Numbered from the stretch's first letter, positions 38,874 to 47,781 are shown. The stretch is 49,483 bases of DNA from UKL13-2 sp964417885 (GCA_964417885.1 CAYQKN010000011.1:1-49483); one strand, 5' to 3'. Numbers and translations: made by a program. The notes: generated by a model from the sequence alone, not told the origin.

Positions 38874-40973
38874 TTGCCGCGTCCGGCACGAAAAAAATCC
38901 GCCGCATCCGCGCCTGCGCCCGCACCGGCTTCGGGCGCAACCGGCATCGCGCAGAAACTGGCCGGCATCGGCCTGCGCGCCGACTGGGATTTCGCGCTGC
39001 ACCTGCCGATCCGCTACGAGGATGAGACCCGCATCACGCGGGTGCGCGATGCCCGCATCGGCGAGCCGTGCCAGGTCGAGGCCGAGATCACCCACAGCGA
39101 AATCACCTACCGGCCGCGCCGCCAGCTGGTGGTGCAGGCGCGCGATGGCGAGGACGTCATCTACCTGCGCTTTCTCAATTTCTACGGCAGCCAGGTCAAG
39201 CAACTGGCGGTCGGCCGCCGCCTGCGATTGTTTGGCGATGTGCGGCAGGGTTTCTTCGGCGCCGAGATGGTTCATCCGCGCTACCACCTGGTCAGCGAGG
39301 GCGAGCCGGTGCCGGAGGCGCTGACGCCGGTCTATTCGACCACCGCCGGGGTCGGGCAGGTCGCGTTGCGGCGCCTGATCGACCGCGCGCTCGAGCGCCT
39401 GCAGGGCGAACTCGCCGACGACGCGCTGCCGGCATCCGTTCTCGAGCGGCTGCGCCTCGACGCGTTTGCGCCCAGCGTGATGACCCTGCACCGGCCGCCG
39501 CCCAGCGCCGCGCTCGCCAGCCTGGCCGAGCGCAGCCATCCGGCCTGGCAGCGGATCAAGTTCGACGAAATGCTGGCGCAGCAGCTGGCAATGAAAAAAG
39601 CCCGCGCCGCGCGCGACGCCAAGTCGGCGCCGCGCCTGCTGACCAAAAACAAGCTGACCGATGCGTTGAAAAAATCGCTGCCGTTCGCGCTTACCGCGGC
39701 GCAGCAGCGCGCCTGGCGCGAAATCGCCGCCGACCTCGCCGCGCCGCACCCGATGCAGCGGTTGCTGCAGGGCGACGTCGGCAGCGGCAAGACCATCGTC
39801 TCGGCGCTGGCGGCGGCGCAGGCGATCGACAACGGCTACCAGGCGGTGATCATGGCGCCAACCGAGATCCTCGCCGAGCAACACTACCGCAAGCTGTCCG
39901 CGCTGCTGGTGCCGCTGGGCGTCACCGTGACCTGGCTCACCGGCAGCCTGAAGGCAAAAGAAAAGCGCGCCGCGATCGAGGCCATCGGCCGCGGCGAGAC
40001 CCAGCTTGCCATCGGCACCCACGCGCTGTTCCAGGAGGGGGTCGATTTTGCCCGGCTCGGCCTGACGGTGATCGACGAGCAGCACCGGTTCGGCGTCGGC
40101 CAGCGCCTGGCGCTGCGCGAGAAGGGCGAGCGGGGAATCGACGTCAAACACGAGCCGCACCAGCTGATGATGAGCGCGACACCGATCCCGCGCACGCTGT
40201 CGATGAGCTACTTTGCCGACCTCGATGTGTCGGTGATCGACGAGCTGCCGCCGGGCCGCACGCCGATCCAGACCAAGCTGCTGGCGGAATCGCGCCGCGA
40301 CGAGGTGCTGGCGCGCATCCGCGCCGCCTGCCAGGAGGGCGCGCAGGCCTACTGGGTCTGCCCGCTGATCGAGGAATCGGAGACGCTGCAGCTGAAGACG
40401 GCGGTCGAGACCTTCGACGCCCTGACGGCCGCGCTGCCGGACGTGAAGGTCGGCCTGGTCCACGGCCGCATGAAGGCGGTGGAGAAAAATGAGGTGATGG
40501 CGAAGTTCCTTGCCAACGAGGTGCAGCTGCTGGTGGCGACCACGGTGATCGAAGTCGGCGTCGATGTGCCCAATGCCTCGCTGATGGTGATCGAGCATGC
40601 CGAGCGCATGGGCCTCGCACAGCTGCACCAGCTGCGCGGCCGGGTCGGGCGCGGCGCCCGGCACAGCACCTGCATCCTGCTCTACCAGAGCCCGCTGGGC
40701 GAGCTGGCGCGGGCGCGGCTGAAGGTGATTTATGAAAGCACCGACGGGTTCGAGATCGCGCGCGAGGACCTGCGCCTGCGCGGGCCGGGCGAGCACCTGG
40801 GTGCGCGCCAGTCGGGCGCGCCGCTGCTGCGCTTTGCCGACATCGAACGTGACGTCGGCCTGCTGGAGGCGGCGCGCGAGACGGCGGCGTGGATGCTGCG
40901 GCACGAGCCGGCACGGGCGGAAAAACACCTGGCGCGCTGGCTCGGGTCGCGGCAGTATTATCTGAAGGCATGA
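38874..40973 (+). CDS. recG: ATP-dependent DNA helicase RecG
   Basis: About 699 residues from the TTG at 38874 (E. coli 693). It has the N-terminal wedge/OB domain (FALHLPIRYEDETRITRVRDARIGE), Walker A GDVGSGKT, DEQH (VIDEQHRFGVGQR), SATPIPRTL, the motif V/VI region ATTVIEVGVDVPNASLMVIEHAERMGL and QLRGRVGRG. It remodels stalled replication forks and Holliday junctions. The start is uncertain: no ATG is in frame before LAGIGL, the frame is open back through ridA, and TTG 38874 gives the right length. Its stop overlaps the ubiC start. Confidence 0.93.
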   Translation: MPRPARKKSAASAPAPAPASGATGIAQKLAGIGLRADWDFALHLPIRYEDETRITRVRDARIGEPCQVEAEITHSEITYRPRRQLVVQARDGEDVIYLRFLNFYGSQVKQLAVGRRLRLFGDVRQGFFGAEMVHPRYHLVSEGEPVPEALTPVYSTTAGVGQVALRRLIDRALERLQGELADDALPASVLERLRLDAFAPSVMTLHRPPPSAALASLAERSHPAWQRIKFDEMLAQQLAMKKARAARDAKSAPRLLTKNKLTDALKKSLPFALTAAQQRAWREIAADLAAPHPMQRLLQGDVGSGKTIVSALAAAQAIDNGYQAVIMAPTEILAEQHYRKLSALLVPLGVTVTWLTGSLKAKEKRAAIEAIGRGETQLAIGTHALFQEGVDFARLGLTVIDEQHRFGVGQRLALREKGERGIDVKHEPHQLMMSATPIPRTLSMSYFADLDVSVIDELPPGRTPIQTKLLAESRRDEVLARIRAACQEGAQAYWVCPLIEESETLQLKTAVETFDALTAALPDVKVGLVHGRMKAVEKNEVMAKFLANEVQLLVATTVIEVGVDVPNASLMVIEHAERMGLAQLHQLRGRVGRGARHSTCILLYQSPLGELARARLKVIYESTDGFEIAREDLRLRGPGEHLGARQSGAPLLRFADIERDVGLLEAARETAAWMLRHEPARAEKHLARWLGSRQYYLKA

Positions 40974-41536
40974 GAACCCTTCGCCTCCTGCGGCCGGATG
41001 CCTGGCACGGCAAGCCGCCCTCGCATGGCGATGCGCGCTTCGGCCGCCTGCATCCCTGGCTGACCTCGCGCGGATCGCTTACCGCGCGCATCGTCAGCCG
41101 CTTCGACCACTTCAACCTGGTGCGACTGACCCAGCACGCCGCGTTGCCGAACACCGACGAACGTCGCGAGCTGGGACTGCGGGACCGCCAGTTCGCCATC
41201 GTCCGCGAGGTGCTGCTGCGTGACGGCGGCGCGCCGCTGGTATTCGCCCACAGCCTGGCGTCGCGCCGTGACGTGCGCGGCGTGTGGCGCGGGTTGTCCC
41301 GGCTGGGTGCGCGGCCGCTGGCGGAAATGCTGTTTCACGATCACGCCGTGGTGCGGCTGCCGATGGAATATCGCAAGATCGACGCGCGCCATCCGCTGTA
41401 CCGGCGCGCGCAGCAGGTGGCGCCGTTTGCCCCGCAGGCAGTGTGGGCGCGCCGCAGCGTGTTCCTGAAGGCTGGCCGGCCGTTGCTGGTGACGGAGGTA
41501 TTCCTGCCGGGCATGATTGATGCCGTCGCGCCGTGA
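40970..41536 (+). CDS. ubiC: Chorismate pyruvate-lyase
   Basis: A 188-residue enzyme that removes pyruvate from chorismate to give 4-hydroxybenzoate, the first step of ubiquinone head-group synthesis. The family pattern includes a WLTSRGSLTARI N-terminal motif, REVLLRDGGAPLVFAHSL, and the C-terminal LVTEVFLPGM with the active-site Glu. ATG at 40970 overlaps the recG stop. The ubiA gene follows after the palindrome and a TrpF-like gene. Confidence 0.88.
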   Translation: MRTLRLLRPDAWHGKPPSHGDARFGRLHPWLTSRGSLTARIVSRFDHFNLVRLTQHAALPNTDERRELGLRDRQFAIVREVLLRDGGAPLVFAHSLASRRDVRGVWRGLSRLGARPLAEMLFHDHAVVRLPMEYRKIDARHPLYRRAQQVAPFAPQAVWARRSVFLKAGRPLLVTEVFLPGMIDAVAP

Positions 41537-41679
41537 CCCGGGCGGGTTGCGGTACGATCGCCTGTGGCGCGGCAGGCCAGTAGCCAAATTTTTGTAACCG
41601 GTCGAGTTGCACCGAAAATCAGGCACACGGACACCATCCGGGGCGCCAGATTCACAGGTTTGCAGACGACCCTGACTTG

Positions 41680-41745
41680 AAACTCCAGCACTGGAGCGGC
41701 TTTCCAGGCAAAAATGCCGGTAAAGCCGCTCCAGTGGCTGACTTT
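41680..41745 (+). repeat. 66-nt intergenic palindrome, copy D
   Basis: Begins AAACTCCAGCACTGGAGCGG; the outer arms pair at 16 of 20 positions and the inner arms (GGCTTTCC / GGTAAAGCC) extend the stem up to an AAAAAT loop. Lies 144 nt after ubiC and ends 14 nt before the TrpF-like start. Confidence 0.82.
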
Positions 41746-41759
41746 TGCCTTCAAACGCG

Positions 41760-42422
41760 ATGAATCCACGCATCAAAATCTGCTGCATCAGTTCGGTCGA
41801 TGAAGCGGCGCTGGCGGTGTCCTGCGGCGCCTCCGCGCTCGGCCTGGTATCGGCCATGCCCAGCGGGCCCGGCGTGATTGACGAGGATCACATCGCCGCC
41901 ATCATCCGCACCGTGCCGCCGTCGATCGGCACCTTCCTGCTCACCGCGCGGCAGGACGCCGACGCCATCATCGACCAGCAATTGCGCTGCCGGCCGAACA
42001 CCGTGCAGCTGGTCGATCACGTGCCGGAAGCGGAGCTGGTGCGATTGCGCCGCGCGCTGCCCGGCATTGCGCTGGTGCAGGTGATCCATGTCGCCGGCGA
42101 GGAATCGATCGACGAGGCGCGCGCCGCCGCGCCGCACGTTGACGCCATCCTGCTCGACTCCGGCAACCAGAAGCTCGCCGTGAAAGAGCTTGGCGGCACC
42201 GGACGCACCCACGACTGGGGCATCAGCCGCCGCATTCGCGAGACCTGCGGCAGGCCGCTGTTCCTGGCCGGCGGGCTGAAGGCGGAAAACGTGCGGGACG
42301 CGATCGATCAGGTGCGGCCGTTCGGGCTCGATATCTGCAGCGGCGTCCGCCAGGACGGCAAGCTCGACGCCGTGCGATTGCGCGCCTTTTTTGCCGCGGC
42401 CGGTATCCAATCCCGTGTCTGA
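41760..42422 (+). CDS. TrpF-like (phosphoribosylanthranilate isomerase-family) protein
   Basis: A 220-residue (beta/alpha)8 barrel of the TrpF family. Visible marks: KICCIS with the catalytic-type Cys8 (normally KICG), the Asp in AILLDS, the GGTGRTHDW loop, LAGGLKAENV and GLDICSGVR phosphate-binding segments. The loop that in TrpF reads SPR is SGPG here, so the Arg thought to bind the substrate carboxylate is absent. It sits between ubiC and ubiA, not in a trp operon, and overlaps ubiA by 8 nt. It may be a divergent isomerase with a different substrate. ATG 41760 chosen; TTG 41745 is an alternative. Confidence 0.75.
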   Translation: MNPRIKICCISSVDEAALAVSCGASALGLVSAMPSGPGVIDEDHIAAIIRTVPPSIGTFLLTARQDADAIIDQQLRCRPNTVQLVDHVPEAELVRLRRALPGIALVQVIHVAGEESIDEARAAAPHVDAILLDSGNQKLAVKELGGTGRTHDWGISRRIRETCGRPLFLAGGLKAENVRDAIDQVRPFGLDICSGVRQDGKLDAVRLRAFFAAAGIQSRV

Positions 42423-43278
42423 ACGCCTGCGCCACTACATTGCGCTGACGCGGCTCAACAAGCCGATCGGCATCCTGCTGCTGTTGTGGCCGACGCTGTG
42501 GGCGATCTGGATTTCGTCCGACGGCCGGCCCGACACCACGGTGCTGCTGGTGTTTGTCCTCGGCACGGTGCTGATGCGCTCGGCCGGTTGCGCGATCAAC
42601 GACTACGCCGACCGCGACTTTGATGCACATGTAAAGCGCACCGCCGCGCGTCCGCTGGCGGCAAGAAAAATTTCCACCCGGGAAGCGCTGGCGGTGGCCG
42701 CTGTGCTCGCGTTCGCGGCGTTCCTGCTGGTGGTGTTTTTTCTCAATCGCCTGACGCTGTATCTTTCGTTCGCCGCCCTGTTCCTGGCCGCCAGCTATCC
42801 CTTTACCAAGCGTTTCTTCGCCATGCCGCAGGCTTACCTCGGCATAGCCTTCGGCTTCGGCATCCCGATGGCCTTTGCCGCGCAGACCAATGACGTGCCG
42901 GCGCTGGCGTGGTGGCTGCTGCTGGCCAATGTGTTCTGGACCCTGGCCTACGACACCGAATATGCGATGGTCGATCGCGACGACGATATCAAGATCGGCA
43001 TCCGCACCACGGCGCTGCTGTTCGGCCGCCATGATGTGGCCATTGTCATGGCCTGCTACCTGGCGATGCTGTCGATCCTGACCGTGATCGGCAAGCTGAT
43101 CGGCCTCGGCTGGCCATACTTTTCCGCGCTGGCCGTCGCCTGCGGCATCGCGCTCTATCACTACACGCTGATTCGCCACCGCGAGCGCGAGCTGTGTTTC
43201 AAAGCCTTCCTGCATAACAACTGGCTGGGGTTCGCGATCTGGTGCGGCGTCATGCTGGATTACCTCCTTCGAACCTGA
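42415..43278 (+). CDS. ubiA: 4-hydroxybenzoate octaprenyltransferase
   Basis: A 287-residue inner-membrane prenyltransferase (E. coli 290) with about eight helices. Both Asp-rich motifs are present: NDYADRDFDAHVKRTAARPLA and YDTEYAMVDRDDDIKIGIRTTA. It attaches the polyprenyl tail to 4-hydroxybenzoate, the product of UbiC. GTG at 42415 is the start used here (SERLRHYIALTRLNKPIG follows); TTG at 42391 is an alternative. It overlaps the TrpF-like stop by 8 nt, so the two are coupled. Confidence 0.94.
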   Translation: MSERLRHYIALTRLNKPIGILLLLWPTLWAIWISSDGRPDTTVLLVFVLGTVLMRSAGCAINDYADRDFDAHVKRTAARPLAARKISTREALAVAAVLAFAAFLLVVFFLNRLTLYLSFAALFLAASYPFTKRFFAMPQAYLGIAFGFGIPMAFAAQTNDVPALAWWLLLANVFWTLAYDTEYAMVDRDDDIKIGIRTTALLFGRHDVAIVMACYLAMLSILTVIGKLIGLGWPYFSALAVACGIALYHYTLIRHRERELCFKAFLHNNWLGFAIWCGVMLDYLLRT

Positions 43279-43369
43279 AACCCTGGCGGGCGGCCTGCCA
43301 ACTTTGCCTGTCGGCGGGTGGATAATGGGGCCGAGCCATGCGCCCGCAAACCAACTGGAGCAAACACCC

Positions 43370-44629
43370 ATGCCGTCATCAACCTATCTCGTTCCCGGCC
43401 TGCGCACGCCGTTCTGCAAAGTCGATGGCGCCCTGCGCGGCTTTGACGCCATCCAGATGTCGGTACCGGTGGCGCAGGCAATGGCGAAGGTCGCCCGGCC
43501 CGACCTGATGATCTGGGGCACGGTGATCCCCAGCCTGCGCTGGAGCAACATCGCGCGCGAAGTGCTGATGGACGCCAGGCTTGATGCCACCATCCCGGCC
43601 TACTCCACCGTGCAGGCCTGTTCCACTTCGATGGTCGGCGTATTCGAGGCGGCTGGCATGCTGAGTGATCACGCGCCGCTGGCGATGGTCGGTGGCGTGG
43701 AAGCGATGAGCCAGGTGCAGATCGGCCTCACGCAGGGCTTTTCCAACTGGCTGCGCAGCGTGATGCAGGCGCGCAGCATCGGCGCGCGGTTCGATGCCAT
43801 CACCTCGGTGCGGATCCGGGACATCAGGCTCGACATCCCCAGCGTGAAGAACCGCTCCAGCGGCAAGAGCATGGGCGAGCACTGCGAGGAGATGGCGCAG
43901 CAGTGGAAAATTGCGCGCGAAGCGCAGGACCGGCTGGCCTATGAGAGTCACCGCCGCGCGGTGCAGGCGATGACCGCCGGATTTTTTGACGACCTCACCA
44001 TCGATGTCGGCGGCACCCGCAAAGACGGCATCCCGCGCGCCGATTCGACCCTGGAAAAACTGGCGACGCTGAAGCCGGCCTTCGACCGTGGCGGCGCCGG
44101 CAGCATCACCGCCGGCAACGCCTCGCCGCTGACCGATGGTGCGGCGGCGATCTGGGTCGCCAGCGAGGCCGGGTTGGCGAAACTGCCGGCTGCGGCGCCG
44201 CGTGTGAAGTTGCTCGACTACGAGATCGCCGGCGTGGACATCTTCAAGGAAGGCCTGCTGATGGCACCGGCCTACGCCATCCCGCGGTTACTGGCGCGGC
44301 ACGGCCTTGCCCTCGCCGATATCGACCTGTGGGAAATCCACGAGGCGTTTGCCGCGCAGGTGCTGTGCAATATCGCGGCGCTGGAAAGCGAGGCCTTCCT
44401 GCGCGAAAAAGCGAACGTCAACCAGCCGCTGGGAAAATTCCCCTGGGATCGTCTCAACCCCAATGGCGGCAGCGTGGCCATCGGCCATCCCTTTGGCGCC
44501 ACCGGTGCGCGCATCCTGTCGCAGGCCACCAAGGCGCTGGCGGCGATGGGGCCGGGGAAAAAGGCGATTGTCAGCATTTGCGCCGATGGCGGGCTGGGGA
44601 CGGTGGCGTTGCTGGAAGCGGTTTATTGA
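43370..44629 (+). CDS. Thiolase (acetyl-CoA C-acyltransferase, FadI/FadA-like)
   Basis: A 419-residue thiolase. Catalytic Cys84 in VQACSTSM, His in IHEAFAAQV, GHPFGATGAR, and the second Cys in SICADGGLG. The length and the loop around RSSGKSMGEHCEEMAQQWKIARE fit FadI-type beta-oxidation thiolases. It catalyses thiolysis of 3-ketoacyl-CoA, or the reverse condensation. The ATG at 43370 has GGAG 10 nt upstream. A GATAAT hexamer at 43321 could be a -10. No fadJ/fadB partner is adjacent. Confidence 0.88.
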   Translation: MPSSTYLVPGLRTPFCKVDGALRGFDAIQMSVPVAQAMAKVARPDLMIWGTVIPSLRWSNIAREVLMDARLDATIPAYSTVQACSTSMVGVFEAAGMLSDHAPLAMVGGVEAMSQVQIGLTQGFSNWLRSVMQARSIGARFDAITSVRIRDIRLDIPSVKNRSSGKSMGEHCEEMAQQWKIAREAQDRLAYESHRRAVQAMTAGFFDDLTIDVGGTRKDGIPRADSTLEKLATLKPAFDRGGAGSITAGNASPLTDGAAAIWVASEAGLAKLPAAAPRVKLLDYEIAGVDIFKEGLLMAPAYAIPRLLARHGLALADIDLWEIHEAFAAQVLCNIAALESEAFLREKANVNQPLGKFPWDRLNPNGGSVAIGHPFGATGARILSQATKALAAMGPGKKAIVSICADGGLGTVALLEAVY

Positions 44630-44640
44630 GAGTTCCAAAA

Positions 44641-44667
44641 TGCATGTCAACTACGCAGTTGCATGCA
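44641..44667. terminator. Hairpin after the thiolase gene
   Basis: TGCATG(T)CAACT, loop ACGC, AGTTGCATGCA: an 11-bp stem with one bulged base, 11 nt after the thiolase stop. There is no T-run, so the terminator function is uncertain. Confidence 0.4.
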
Positions 44668-44683
44668 CGCCCTCTCCCCCATC

Positions 44684-44707
44684 CCCTCTCCCGCGTGCGG
44701 GAGAGGG
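44684..44707. repeat. CCCTCTCCC-type intergenic hairpin repeat
   Basis: CCCTCTCCCGC, 2-nt loop, GCGGGAGAGGG: a perfect 11-bp stem. Similar CTCTCCC/GGGAGAG repeats (44671-44728) flank it. This kind of purine/pyrimidine hairpin is widely dispersed in Beta- and Gammaproteobacterial intergenic regions. Confidence 0.7.
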
Positions 44708-44834
44708 TGGCCGACAGGCCAGGAGAGGGCAAACGGTGTCGCAATTAAGGGAAACATCAATAGTTGCCCGGAATGAACGCGCTTTTTGCAGCGCCTGCAA
44801 TGTTTGCCAGCGTTCGATCCGACGCATTCGTCTC

Positions 44835-44858
44835 CTTCCCCCACAACCGTGGGGGAGG
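44835..44858. repeat. Second CCC/GGG hairpin repeat
   Basis: CCCCCAC-AACC-GTGGGGG with flanking CCTT/GAGG pairing, 130 nt after the first. It is probably a degenerate member of the same family and lies just upstream of the DUF1272 gene. Confidence 0.55.
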
Positions 44859-44916
44859 GGGTCCGCCGGCTCCTCTCGTCAGTTTCCATCAACATCGCCA
44901 TGAAAGCGCTATCACC

Positions 44917-45159
44917 ATGCTGCAATTGCGCCCCAACTGCGAATGCTGCAACCGCGACCTGCCGCCGGAATCGGCCGACGCGATGATCTGCAGCTACGAG
45001 TGCACTTTCTGTCGCGACTGTGTGCAAACCAGGCTGCGTGGCGTCTGTCCCAATTGCGGCGGCAACTTCGCGCCGCGGCCGATCCGGCCAGCCGCGAATC
45101 TCGCCAGGCACCCGGCCTCGACCGAGCGCGTGTTCAAGCCCGGCGGCTGTGCACCGTGA
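44917..45159 (+). CDS. DUF1272 zinc-ribbon-like protein
   Basis: An 80-residue protein. The N-terminal 50 residues match DUF1272: MLQLRPNCECCNRDLPP, ICSYECTFCRDC, VCPNCGGNFAPRP. The paired CxxC motifs predict one or two Zn2+ ions. The function is unknown. ATG 44917 is the family start; the frame is open further upstream through the hairpin repeat, which would not be coding. The end converges with the oxidase gene 7 nt downstream. Confidence 0.82.
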   Translation: MLQLRPNCECCNRDLPPESADAMICSYECTFCRDCVQTRLRGVCPNCGGNFAPRPIRPAANLARHPASTERVFKPGGCAP

Positions 45160-45166
45160 ACAGACG

Positions 45167-46339
45167 CTAGAGAATTCCCGCCTCGCGATACGGCTCGCCC
45201 TTCCGCACCCGCTCATAACCGAGCCGCGTCAGGTCGATCGACTCGTAGCGGCCGTTGACGATCAGCTCGGCGATGCCGCGTCCCGCTGCCGGCGCGTGCA
45301 TCATGCCGTGGCCGGAAAAGCCGGCGACGATATAGAAATTGCCCAGCGTGGAGCGGCCGATCACCGGGTTGCCGTCGAGTTCGCACTGCTCGTACAGGCC
45401 GGCCCAGGTGCGGTGGCATTTGGCGGATTCCAGCGGCGGAAAGCGGTGCGCGGCGGCCGGCCACACCACGCGCTCGAAGTAGTCGTGATCGATGTCGAAG
45501 TTGAAGCCGCGCGGCGTGTCGCCATCGACCAGGCCACCGGAAAAACCGGCGCCCTCGGAGCGGAATGCCATGCGATCCAGGTCTTTCACGTACGGCAATC
45601 GCTCGATCGGATTGCCGCAGGTGAAATAGTGCTCAAAGCGACGCAGCGGCGACACCGGCAATGACACGCCGGCCATGGCCGCCACCATTCCCGACCAGGC
45701 GCCGGCGGCATTGACGAACGATCCGGCGGCGAGCGTGGCACCCGATTCAAGGCCGGCGCTCTGGATGGCATGGCCGGAGACGGCCAGCGCGACCACACGG
45801 TCCTTCAGATACGAAACACTCAGCGACAATGCCTTGCGGCGAAAACCCTGCAGCAGTCCGTTCGGATCGCACCAGCCGTCGCCGGGCGAATGCACTCCGC
45901 CGGCGAGGTCGTCGACATGCATCGACGGCCAGCGCGCCTTGAGCTCGGCCGGACTCAGCAGATGCACATCGCAGCCGTGCGCGCGCTGCACGGCGTAATT
46001 GGATTCGAGCAGCCCGATGCCGGCCGGCGGCACGATGAACAGGTAGCCACCCTCCACCCAGTCAACCGGTGCTTCGCGGCCATTTGCCGCCATCGCCCGC
46101 GGAAACGCCTTGATGAAGTCGATGCTGAATTTCGACATCTCGATGTTCTCGGGGCAGGAGAACAGCCGCCGCGCGCCGCCCGACGCGCGCAGGGTCGAGC
46201 ACCACTCGTAGGTCGGGTCCGGCTCGATCACGGTCACCGACAGGGACGGCGCCAGCTGCTTCAGAAAACAGGCCGTGGCGGAACCGATGATGGCGCCGCC
46301 GATGATGGCGACATCGGCGCGGTGGGTGGCGGTGGTCAT
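45167..46339 (-). CDS. FAD-dependent oxidoreductase, glycine/D-amino-acid oxidase (DAO) family
   Basis: A 390-residue flavoprotein: N-terminal FAD motif ADVAIIGGAIIGSATACFL, RASGGARRLFSCPEN, VNAAGAWSG, and the C-terminal block (TWAGLYEQCELDGNPVIG, then FSGHGMMHAPAAGRGIAELI). These fit the DAO family, which oxidises secondary or primary amines such as sarcosine, glycine or D-amino acids. The substrate is not predictable. The frame runs upstream, but the ATG at 46339 starts at the FAD domain and gives the normal length. Divergent from the YdeI-like gene. Confidence 0.87.
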   Translation of the reverse strand: MTTATHRADVAIIGGAIIGSATACFLKQLAPSLSVTVIEPDPTYEWCSTLRASGGARRLFSCPENIEMSKFSIDFIKAFPRAMAANGREAPVDWVEGGYLFIVPPAGIGLLESNYAVQRAHGCDVHLLSPAELKARWPSMHVDDLAGGVHSPGDGWCDPNGLLQGFRRKALSLSVSYLKDRVVALAVSGHAIQSAGLESGATLAAGSFVNAAGAWSGMVAAMAGVSLPVSPLRRFEHYFTCGNPIERLPYVKDLDRMAFRSEGAGFSGGLVDGDTPRGFNFDIDHDYFERVVWPAAAHRFPPLESAKCHRTWAGLYEQCELDGNPVIGRSTLGNFYIVAGFSGHGMMHAPAAGRGIAELIVNGRYESIDLTRLGYERVRKGEPYREAGIL

Positions 46340-46444
46340 GTGCCGATTCTGCCATGCACGGCCCTGGCCGGTCGCCGCGGGCTTCTGGCGGGCGAAGAAC
46401 AGGGGTAAATTTGCCGCATCGAAACCATTTCCGCGAGTCCCGCC

Positions 46445-47047
46445 ATGGCAACCACCGACCCGCGTGTCGACGCCTACATCGCCAAGTCCGCCGCGTTCGC
46501 GCAGCCGATCCTGCGGCACCTGCGTGCGCTGGTGCATGCGCATTGTCCCGATTGCACCGAAACCATCAAGTGGGGCATGCCGCACTTCGACTACCGGGGC
46601 GGCATCTTCTGCCACATGGCCGCGTTCAAGCAGCACTGCGCGTTCGGCTTCTGGATGGGCGAGCTGCTGACGATCGACAGCAAGAACGAACGGGCGATGG
46701 GAGATTTTGGCCGCATCGCCTCGCGGGACGATTTGCCGGCCGACCCGGAAATCGCGCGCCTGATCCGCGCCGCGATCAAGTTGCATGACAGCGGGGCCAG
46801 GCTGCCATCGCGGGATAAAACGGCGGAGAAAGGCGCGCTGGAACTTCCCGCCGCGTTCATGGCGGCGCTGAAGAAAAACAAGGCGGCGCTGGCCACCTTC
46901 GAGTCGTTCCCGCCATCGAAGAAGAAAGAATACGTCGAGTGGTACGTCGAGGCGAAGACCGACGCCACGCGCGAGCGGCGCCTGGCCCAGGCGATCGCGT
47001 GGATGGCCGAGGGCAAGTCGCGCAACTGGAAGTATCAGAACTGTTGA
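46445..47047 (+). CDS. YdeI-like DUF1801 protein
   Basis: A 200-residue protein. The N-terminal 110 residues are a DUF1801 domain (RHLRALVHAHCPDCTETIKWGMPHFDYRGG). The C-terminal 85 residues match the YdeI/OmpD-associated domain (FESFPPSKKKEYVEWYVEAKTDATRERRLAQAI). YdeI proteins are linked to stress and antimicrobial peptide resistance, but the biochemistry is unknown. 99 nt separate it from a second DUF1801 gene. Confidence 0.85.
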   Translation: MATTDPRVDAYIAKSAAFAQPILRHLRALVHAHCPDCTETIKWGMPHFDYRGGIFCHMAAFKQHCAFGFWMGELLTIDSKNERAMGDFGRIASRDDLPADPEIARLIRAAIKLHDSGARLPSRDKTAEKGALELPAAFMAALKKNKAALATFESFPPSKKKEYVEWYVEAKTDATRERRLAQAIAWMAEGKSRNWKYQNC

Positions 47048-47145
47048 CCACGTCGCATCACACAACTCCGCCATCGCGTGCCAGTTGCCTGGCAGCGAAA
47101 CACTGATTACGCTGACAGTCGTCACGCCATCCACCGGAGCCCGTC

Positions 47146-47742
47146 ATGCAATCCAGAGCCGCCACCGTCGCTGAATATCTCGCCAGCCTGCCCGAAGATC
47201 GCCGCGTTGCCGTTGAGGCGGTGCGCAAGGTGATCCGCGCCAACCTCGACCCGCAGTACGAGGAAGGCATGCAATACGGCACCATCGGCTACTACGTGCC
47301 GCACCGCGTGTTCCCGGCCGGCTACCACTGCGATCCGAAGCAGCCGCTGCCGTTTGCCGCGCTGGCCTCGCAGAAAAACCACCTGTCGCTGTACATGATG
47401 GGTGTCTATTGCGGCTGCGCCGAAGGGCCGGGCAGCAGCGAGACCGCAGATGCCAGGTGGTTTCGCGAGGCGTGGGCCAGGACCGGCAAGAAACTCGACA
47501 TGGGCAAGGCCTGCGTGCGGTTCCGGAAGGTGGAGGATCTGGCGCTCGATGTGATCGGCGAGGCCATCCGCCGGGTGCCCGCCGCGACCTATGTTGAGCG
47601 TTACCAGGCGGTGCTGGCGTCAACCGGCAAGGGCGCGAAAAAGGCCGGCAGCAAGCCCGTGCCGGCCAAGAAAACAGCGGCGAAAAAACCGGCGGCCGCC
47701 AAGCCCAAAACAGTCGCCGCCAAGAAGCCGAAGGCGAAATAG
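47146..47742 (+). CDS. DUF1801 protein with Lys/Ala/Pro-rich histone-H1-like tail
   Basis: A 198-residue protein. Residues 1-150 are a DUF1801 domain (EYLASLPEDRRVAVEAVRKVIRANLDPQYEEGMQYG, then QKNHLSLYMMGVYCG). The last 40 residues are low-complexity repeats such as AAKKPAAAKP and AKKTAAKKP, like the C-terminal tails of histone H1 and bacterial H1-like proteins. The tail suggests nucleic acid binding or a nucleoid location; the domain's role is unknown. ATG with CGGAG upstream. Confidence 0.85.
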   Translation: MQSRAATVAEYLASLPEDRRVAVEAVRKVIRANLDPQYEEGMQYGTIGYYVPHRVFPAGYHCDPKQPLPFAALASQKNHLSLYMMGVYCGCAEGPGSSETADARWFREAWARTGKKLDMGKACVRFRKVEDLALDVIGEAIRRVPAATYVERYQAVLASTGKGAKKAGSKPVPAKKTAAKKPAAAKPKTVAAKKPKAK

Positions 47743-47781
47743 GCGGCGACAGACGACCGGGCTGGCGTCCACGCCCACGTC

